Positions 58,050-64,000 of a DNA stretch of 64,000 nt are shown piece by piece. The stretch covers positions 74,074,426 to 74,138,425 of the forward strand of contig CM049309.1 of the NCBI GenBank assembly GCA_026874595.1, written 5' to 3'. A program made the translations under genes and the position numbers. This stretch comes from Sipunculus nudus. Taxonomy: Eukaryota; Annelida; Sipuncula; Golfingiida; Sipunculidae. A model generated the notes under the pieces. The model was not told where the DNA came from, searched no databases, and saw only the letters and a list, made by a program, of their open reading frames with translations. Every line of letters starts with the position of its first letter. The stretch's first letter is position 1.

Positions 58050-60982
58050 AGGTTTAGTTGATATTGATATAATCGCAAAGGAGGCTCAATATCACAAGTC
58101 ATTTCGGCGTGTCTATTTTAAAGAGATTGAGCATGTTGAGCAACCCCAAAGAAATCACAGGCTACCAACAGGCAGTTACATACAGACTGCTTCAGCACAT
58201 TTGCTACATTTATTGAAGCAGAGGTGATTAAAAATGGTCAGGTAATGCTGGTGTCATCTTTCTTTGAGATGTACAAGGCAAGGTTTATTGCCAATTTGAA
58301 ATTCTGTTTATTGAAATTCTGGCTCTTGTGATGGAGCGGAAGCTGTATGACAGCTTCTTGACAACGCTTCCACGGGAGAGGCAAGATGTACTTACAACAT
58401 GGATGAAAGATGTACCATAAGAACGCAGTGAAATAGAACCATTCCTAGAAAGCCATCCGATATTCAGAGAGCACATGGAACAATATGAAAAGTTTTTCGC
58501 TAATGCTCTTCAGGGTAAATGGGTCCAACAGCACAATACTGGTGTGGATACATCTATATGATCAATCGGGTACACCGAAGTCTTATGCGAGCTTTGAGGA
58601 TGAATGATATTGAGAGTTACATCACCCTTCTTCCAACAGTAATTGATGTATTCTTTGGGCTCAACCAACCAAATTACGCTCGTTGGGGTGTACTGTTCCT
58701 TACAAAACTTGAAACTGCGCACCCGAGGATTCGTTCGGTACTAGAGAAAGCCCTGGCATTTTCAATTCGAAGAACGCCAAAGGCCTTTTCTAGGACAGCA
58801 ATTGACCTAACACTGGAGCAAAGCGTAAATAGAGATGTGGCCTCACCAATGAAGGGAATTGTGGGATTCCAGAACTCCCCCAATGCAATCCGTCGCTGGT
58901 GTATGACATCAACCTAGCGAGGAATGTCAGTGACCGAGCTGCGACACATAACAGGACTCTCAGCTGAGGAGCAGCAAAGAGCGCAGCTTCGACCATGGCA
59001 AATCAAGAAAGATAACCACCAAATTCAGACTCTGCTAAAAGCTGTGAGTGAATTATGCGACCCATTCTCTGAACCTGCCATCTCGTCATCCTGCCTGTTG
59101 AAAATTGCCACAGGAAAAGGAGCCGCCTCCAACACACAGGAGTACCTCAATGATTCTCTATGTACTGGTCATGAGCTGCAGATGGAGTGCGCTGAGGACA
59201 GCTCCAGGCTACTAAAGCCAATAAAACGGAGAAAAGTGGACAAATTTCACTAGCTACACCATTACACAGATGTTCCTCTATCCATCGCACATCCTGATGG
59301 TTCAATCATGAAAACCGAAAAGAGCAAGCTTTTGCAGAAGCTCGAGTCAATGCAAGACGGGATGGAAAACTTGTCTCATATTGATGCAAGTTTGATTGAT
59401 GATGGACTACTGCTTCATTCCTATCTTTCAGCGATTGGCCAAATATCCTACGTATATCTTGCAAGAGACCTTTTGAACCTATTTGTGCAACACCTTTGGC
59501 AACGGAAAGGTGAGTGGCAGAAAGACCATTATGGTCCTATCCTTCGGAAAACGACACTTATTTTATCACATGGCGGCAACTGCCTTCGCATTTCTTTTGA
59601 TGAAGTTGGCAAGAAGATGACTGTTGATCACCCATACGTGTTGCAAGGAATCCACGAAGAGGCAGATACCTTTCTGGCATTCCATGCTGCTTCTGAGACT
59701 GGACGCCTGCTCATCCGAGCCTCAGACACGGATGTAATAGTCATAATCATAGGTATGCTTTGGCGGAACAAGCTGGACGGAATACCATTGAAGCCTATAA
59801 TAAGGAATATGGGTCTGGCAACAGAAAAAGATATATTGATGTAACCCGCATTGTCTTGGTTTAGAGACAAAACAAGTTGGCTTAGCTGCGGCATTGCCAG
59901 GCTTATATGCTTTCACCGGCTGTGACTTCACAGCGTCGTTCTACAGAAAAGGAAAAATCAAACCGTATGAACTCCTAGAAAATGACAGCGATGGAACCTT
60001 CGTCAATTTCTTTCGAAGCATGTCATCGCGGGACGAACTCAAACAAGAGATTGCCGAGATCTACATATGTTCCTTGTATGGGATGAATGGAGTTAAGGAT
60101 GTTAATGTGGCAAGGTTCAAGAAACTTCAAGAACTGACAGGAAAAATCAGAAAGGTGAGATTATAAAAAGAAATAAGTAGTGACAAGAAATATATTGTAT
60201 AATACGGAATAATTCATGAAGCAATGAAATATAAGCAGTGAAATATAAAAATCATTCTTCACATGATTAACATTCAAGTAATTGTACTTACTGTTGCAGC
60301 CGATTTGTTCTGTCATTTCAGGATAACCAGATGGCCAACATAAAGAAAGTTGACTGCGCGCTACTTCCCCCTGTGGGAAGACCTTGAAGAATAAGATCCA
60401 ACGGGCTCATTACGTGAGCATTATCTGGGGTAATGCAGACACCTCAGAGCAAACTCAGGAGCTAGACCCACTCAAGTATGGATGGAAGGCAGAAAACGGT
60501 AATTATGTACCAGATTGGTTTCCTTGGCCTGCTGAACCAGAAAAACTTTTCCCTGATAATCATGAGAAGGAAACTGTCCCAGATGACACTGACAGCGGGT
60601 CCCATTCCGAACCCGAATGGAGCGATGATTCTGATAGCATGGATAGTGACAGCGAGGCCTGAAATCACTTGACTAACAAGGACAGTGCCTACTTATTGCA
60701 ATATGAAAGGTTAGATCCAAACAACACTTTCACCATTCGGCTAAAATAAAAGATTTTTTCCATGCTTCTCGCTCAAATTTTCATTTTCTGTGTGATGACA
60801 TGGATGACACATTGATACATTATTAGCATATGATAGGGAGTTTGCAGTTACTTACCGACTACAACTTCAACTCCGGTACAAGGTTTATCATACTCTTCAG
60901 TCAACACCGTCCTCAGCCGTCTGTGAATTCAGTTCCATAATTGAAGTGTAAGTCGGAAAGTTCCGCAAACTGCCTTAACCAG
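58050..60982 (+). repeat. Tandem duplication unit B (internally deleted)
   Basis: Nearly identical to unit A except for a 1,329-bp deletion (A positions 54,052-55,380) replaced by a 17-bp filler at 58,296-58,312, and few point differences: G/T at 53,914/58,155, A/T at 57,177/60,109, A/G at about 57,527/60,458, G/C at 57,671/60,602, and loss of one C in the run at 57,435/60,366. Confidence 0.93.
58313..60662 (+). pseudogene. XPG/FEN1-like nuclease gene, copy B (5' truncated)
   Basis: Corresponds to copy A from 55,381 to the end, with the same motifs: NYARWGVLFLTKL, DLTLEQSVN, HEEAD (59,653), SDTDV (59,722), GCDFT (59,918), intron and acidic tail. It carries the same stops at 58,418, 58,915 and 59,251 and the same frame change near 59,810. 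One additional C lost near 60,366 shifts the last exon. Substitutions change E to V at 60,109 and D to H at 60,602. AATAAA is at 60,745. It has no N-terminal zinc-binding part and cannot encode the full protein. Confidence 0.8.
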
Positions 60983-61085
60983 AATGCAGGATCTACTTTA
61001 GGCGGTCATGTCCGGTAGGACCAATGTAATGGGGAAATATTATGTCTCTAGCATTTCGCATATCCCAAGGTGTGCTTTGTTATTT
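60983..61085. other. Unique spacer between unit B and the right inverted repeat
   Basis: About 100 bp, starting AATGCAGGATC, shared with no other part of the window. Confidence 0.5.
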
Positions 61086-61734
61086 AAGGCTTATTTCATT
61101 TGGTACCTGGAATATCTGAGCTAGTCTAATTGCACCACAAGGTCATTTTCGGGGGGTCTGGCAGAGCAAATACAATGGAGGAAATCTGTCATTAGCCATT
61201 TTGAATTTCGAAAGAGTTACACTGTCATGTAAACCTGGTTTTAACTGGTATCTGTTATATTTAGGCTGGCAAAGCTGTACCAAATGGCCTAGGGGCAGTT
61301 GGGATACATATTTTCGGGGTCGTCTGGCACCCCTTATACAACAGAATAAAATTCTGAAGTAACCCGTTTTATGCACCGTGGATTGAGCCTGATCAGTTGG
61401 CATAATTTTTTCTTGGTACCTGTATCATCTACTCTAGGCCAAATTTTAGGCCCCTTTGGGGGGTCTGGCGGGGCCATAACAACGGTGAAAATATCTGTCG
61501 TTTGCGTTTTTGTTCCCATTCATCAGTGAAGACACCATTTTGACAAAATTAATTGGCACCATTGCCATCTATTTTAGACCTTTTTGTAGGGGGTCCCCCG
61601 GATATACGAAATGGGGGGGGGGGGGGTACTCGGCAGACTACCATTTCTGTAAGTCTTAGGGGACCCCGAATATGTTCCAGTATGCAAATATTGGTACCTC
61701 GTTCGTCTACACTCAAGGCCCTGGGCTGACGGTC
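61086..61734 (-). repeat. Right long terminal inverted repeat
   Basis: Inverted partner of 49,833-50,512. GGTACC is intact at 61,102, 61,415 and 61,693, and present with one change (GGCACC) at about 61,330 and 61,555. A G run lies at about 61,612-61,626, at a place without such a run in the left repeat. Confidence 0.88.
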
Positions 61735-61736
61735 TA

Positions 61737-63452
61737 GAAGGTAGAAAAATCACTTGTTGCAAAATACCATTTGCAAAACTCTAGCTTATCTGGCTTATCT
61801 GCCAGATGACCTTGTTGAATTTGTTTTGATTATTTTAACGGGCCCCTACATTTTATAAACACGTTGATATTAACAAAACAAGCAGCCTGTGTACGGTAAT
61901 ATCCACGTAATATCCTATTTTTATAAAAGCTCCAAGGGATTACCTTAAGTTATCAAGGTCAGATAGCTGATTGGGCCCCTTTAAGAAAACGCTAGAATTG
62001 TCAGGTATTATTGTTGTCTTACATTATTTATATTACGACGGACATAATACGTTCACAATCGCTAGATTTATAAAGGTAACTAAAATCTAAAACAAAAAGG
62101 TCTGACTAATCATGAAAAACTGGACGACGTGTCGTTTTTATATCTGAAATAAATAAGGCTTGCAAGGTTGCGTGCTGCAAGGCTTGAAATGCTATGCATA
62201 TATGCATGTATTTCTTCTCTAGAGATATATTTAAACACAGGATCTTCTTGTATATATGAAATATATTCGATCTACTATCCTATAAATATACTAATGTGAA
62301 TATGTATTTATGTATACATCCAATTTAAAGGGTTTATTCTGTACATCTGTTTGTAGGATATACGACGCACTTTTTCTGACGTTACTTTGTATATCTCAAT
62401 ACATTTCTGTACCATAAATAAATGGATACATGTTCTTTGTAATCATCATACTGACATGTACATCCGTTTAGGACACGTTTAAACTGGCATATTTCCTTTT
62501 AATTACATTGCATCCTTTCACTGCAGGGTGATATTTTTACAATATTTCCCTAAACAGTCACAAGAGAAAACAAATATCACAGACATATCATTTTTAAATT
62601 AGACATTTAGGGCATACAAAAATTTATAGTTACACTGATCCTTTTTTTTCTTAATTGGATGGGAAATGGACTCAATTTAGTGTTGAGTATATACACCATT
62701 TCAGTCACTGAAGCACATTTTTGTATTTCCGCGGGAAGCTGGCAAAATTCTATGTAATGTGTCTCGGCCGGTAAAGAAAAATAAGAAGATAAAAATAAAT
62801 AAATCGCCCGCTTGCACCATATCCCCCTACCCCCAGAGTCCGTAGAACAATAATGGTTTTGAATGCCTTAAATATCCAGTCGGGCCGAACTTAAGACGTG
62901 TATTAACGTGACGTGACGGTATATTGAACTTATATGGACATGTCCAAATTACCAAAATAATGAGAAACACACGTTAGAGGAAAAGGATATAGCTTGATGT
63001 CGGTATATACTTAAATATTAAGCCCAAAACACACAGCAGCTGTTTCATAACTGCGTCTGCTAGCAGGTATTTATAAGGCGGTATATATGTTTATAAATCG
63101 TCTGGATCTCTGATTAAGCTCGCTTTTGGGGCTCCCACGGGACATCCGTAACGCAAGAGCGGCAGTGTTTGTCGTGTTTATCTCTATTAATAATACAGTA
63201 TACAATCCAGGGATATATTCGTATATTCAGGTCATCCGCATGACATCGCGCACCGTCCGCTGTAGTCTGCATATGCTGATTGTGATATTAGCCATTCAGT
63301 TTGATGGAGGTCATGTTTTCACAGTGCATGTCTGTTCATCCCATCATCTGTCAGCCCGTTTATATTTTTTTTGTTAGATCGTGTTATACTAAAGCTGACT
63401 GAAGCTTCGATGCACCATTAATTGTTCTGGTTATACATCTAGAAAACTAATC
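61737..63452. other. Non-coding right flank, nothing recognised
   Basis: No coding family, RNA gene or repeat partner was seen on either strand. Confidence 0.5.
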
Positions 63453-63824
63453 GGCTGTTCAGTGATACTAGATCACACGGTTGTCTAGTGATACTAGAAC
63501 ACACGGTTGTTTAGTGATACTAGAACACACGGCTGTTAAGTGATACTAGAACACATGGCAGTTGAGTGATACTAGAACACACGGCTGCTCAGTAAAACTA
63601 GAACACACGGACGCCCAGTAATACTAGAACACACGGTTACTCAGTGATATTAGAACACCCGGCTGTTAAGTAATACTGGGACACACGGCTGTTAAGTGAT
63701 ACTGGGACACACGGCTGTTAAGTGATACTAGAACACACGACTGTTAAGTGACACAAGAACACACGGCTGTTTAGTGATACTAGAACGCACGGGTGTTAAG
63801 TGATACTGGAAACACGGCTGTGTA
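63453..63824 (+). repeat. 26-bp minisatellite, about 14 copies
   Basis: The unit is GGCTGTTAAGTGATACTAGAACACAC with scattered substitutions. Units are contiguous, with no unique spacers between them. The array gives a long minus-strand frame that is a repeat artefact. Confidence 0.95.
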
Positions 63825-64000
63825 GAGCGAGATTTCTGGTTTCTGCACATTTTCGAATTTATATTAATTATTTCTAATGGGTTACAAACAATAATGTAGC
63901 ATTTGCGAAATAATGAGCTTAACATAATACAAATTAATTCAGAGATAAGTTCCGGCAAACCAGACGATATAAACTGTATTAGGCTCATTAGATAATTACT
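63825..64000. other. Non-coding end of window
   Basis: Nothing recognised. Confidence 0.5.

Larger units (their letters stand above)
53806..58050 (+). repeat. Tandem duplication unit A within the large element
   Basis: 4.25-kb unit starting AGGTTTAGTTGATATTG and ending GCAAACTGCCTTAACC. It is followed directly by unit B. Only AG/AGG microhomology is seen at the breakpoints. Confidence 0.92.
49833..61734 (+). mobile_element. Large TIR element carrying an XPG-like nuclease gene
   Basis: Both ends read ACCGTCAGCCCAGGGCCTTG inward and continue as inverted repeats of roughly 650-680 bp. A TA dinucleotide flanks each end (49,831-49,832 and 61,735-61,736), a possible 2-bp target duplication. With slightly different limits GAA is also possible. 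The interior (about 10.5 kb) holds a nested pair of small TIR elements, a degenerate multi-exon gene for a zinc-binding protein with a FEN1/XPG-type nuclease signature, and a partial tandem duplication of that gene. All coding parts run left to right. I cannot name a transposon superfamily. Whether the nuclease gene is the mobility gene or a passenger is unknown. A coincidental inverted duplication around a gene is the main alternative, but the sharp matching outer ends argue against it. Confidence 0.75.

Noticed and set aside
49833-61734. Maverick/Polinton-type giant element
   Set aside because: No DNA polymerase B, retroviral-type integrase, capsid or ATPase segments were seen, and the ends are not AG...CT with 6-bp duplications.
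63453-63824. Regularly spaced repeat resembling a CRISPR array
   Set aside because: Units are contiguous 26-mers without unique spacers, and the window is eukaryotic.

Overview
The window is eukaryotic, AT-rich, non-coding genomic DNA built almost entirely from mobile elements, local duplications and simple repeats. I found no intact host gene, no rRNA gene and no functional tRNA gene. The mix of elements (an L1/Tx1-type LINE, PIF/Harbinger, pogo-like and other TIR elements, tRNA-derived SINEs, Gypsy-like LTR pieces with a tRNA-Pro-type primer site, long (TA)n and G/C tracts) suggests a marine invertebrate. A mollusc is my best guess, but that is an inference and not proven by the sequence.

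Layout. 1-7 kb: mostly featureless, with an old SINE piece (about 1.65-1.93 kb) and a miniature LTR element (TRIM, 2.16-2.56 kb) whose LTRs carry tRNA-like A and B boxes. 7-20 kb: short dispersed repeats, two foldback/MITE elements, a SINE with a perfect 8-bp target duplication (12.59-12.93 kb), and several diverged local duplications (8.1/10.2, 10.6/12.1 and 11.2/15.1 kb). 20.8-38.6 kb: a diverged tandem segmental duplication. Copy 1 was expanded by a solo LTR (22.69-23.46 kb) and by a 6.96-kb PIF/Harbinger transposon with TAA target duplication (23.683-30.642 kb), which itself carries a degenerate LINE. Copy 2 (33.5-38.6 kb) preserves the empty Harbinger site. 39-49 kb: GAGTCC-type and ACGCATA-type repeats, a Gypsy-like gag/5'-LTR remnant on the minus strand (41.7-42.35 kb), a promoter-like dispersed repeat, a 1-kb GC-rich foldback (46.77-47.80 kb) and a LINE 3' fragment (48.2-48.7 kb).

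49.83-61.73 kb is the most interesting part: a roughly 11.9-kb DNA element bounded by inverted repeats of about 650-680 bp that contain internal subrepeats with GGTACC. It encloses a degenerate multi-exon gene for a large zinc-binding protein with a FEN1/XPG-like nuclease signature (HEEAD, SDTDV, GCDFT). The 3' part of that gene is tandemly duplicated almost identically, and both copies share the same stops and frameshifts. This could be a large TIR transposon family using, or carrying, an XPG-like nuclease protein. I do not recognise an established superfamily for it. 61.7-64 kb is unremarkable apart from a 26-bp minisatellite of about 14 copies near the right edge.

The elements do not form a pathway. 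They form a stratigraphy: old segmental duplication, then Harbinger insertion, with a LINE inside the Harbinger; and separately the XPG-element, its decay, then its internal duplication.
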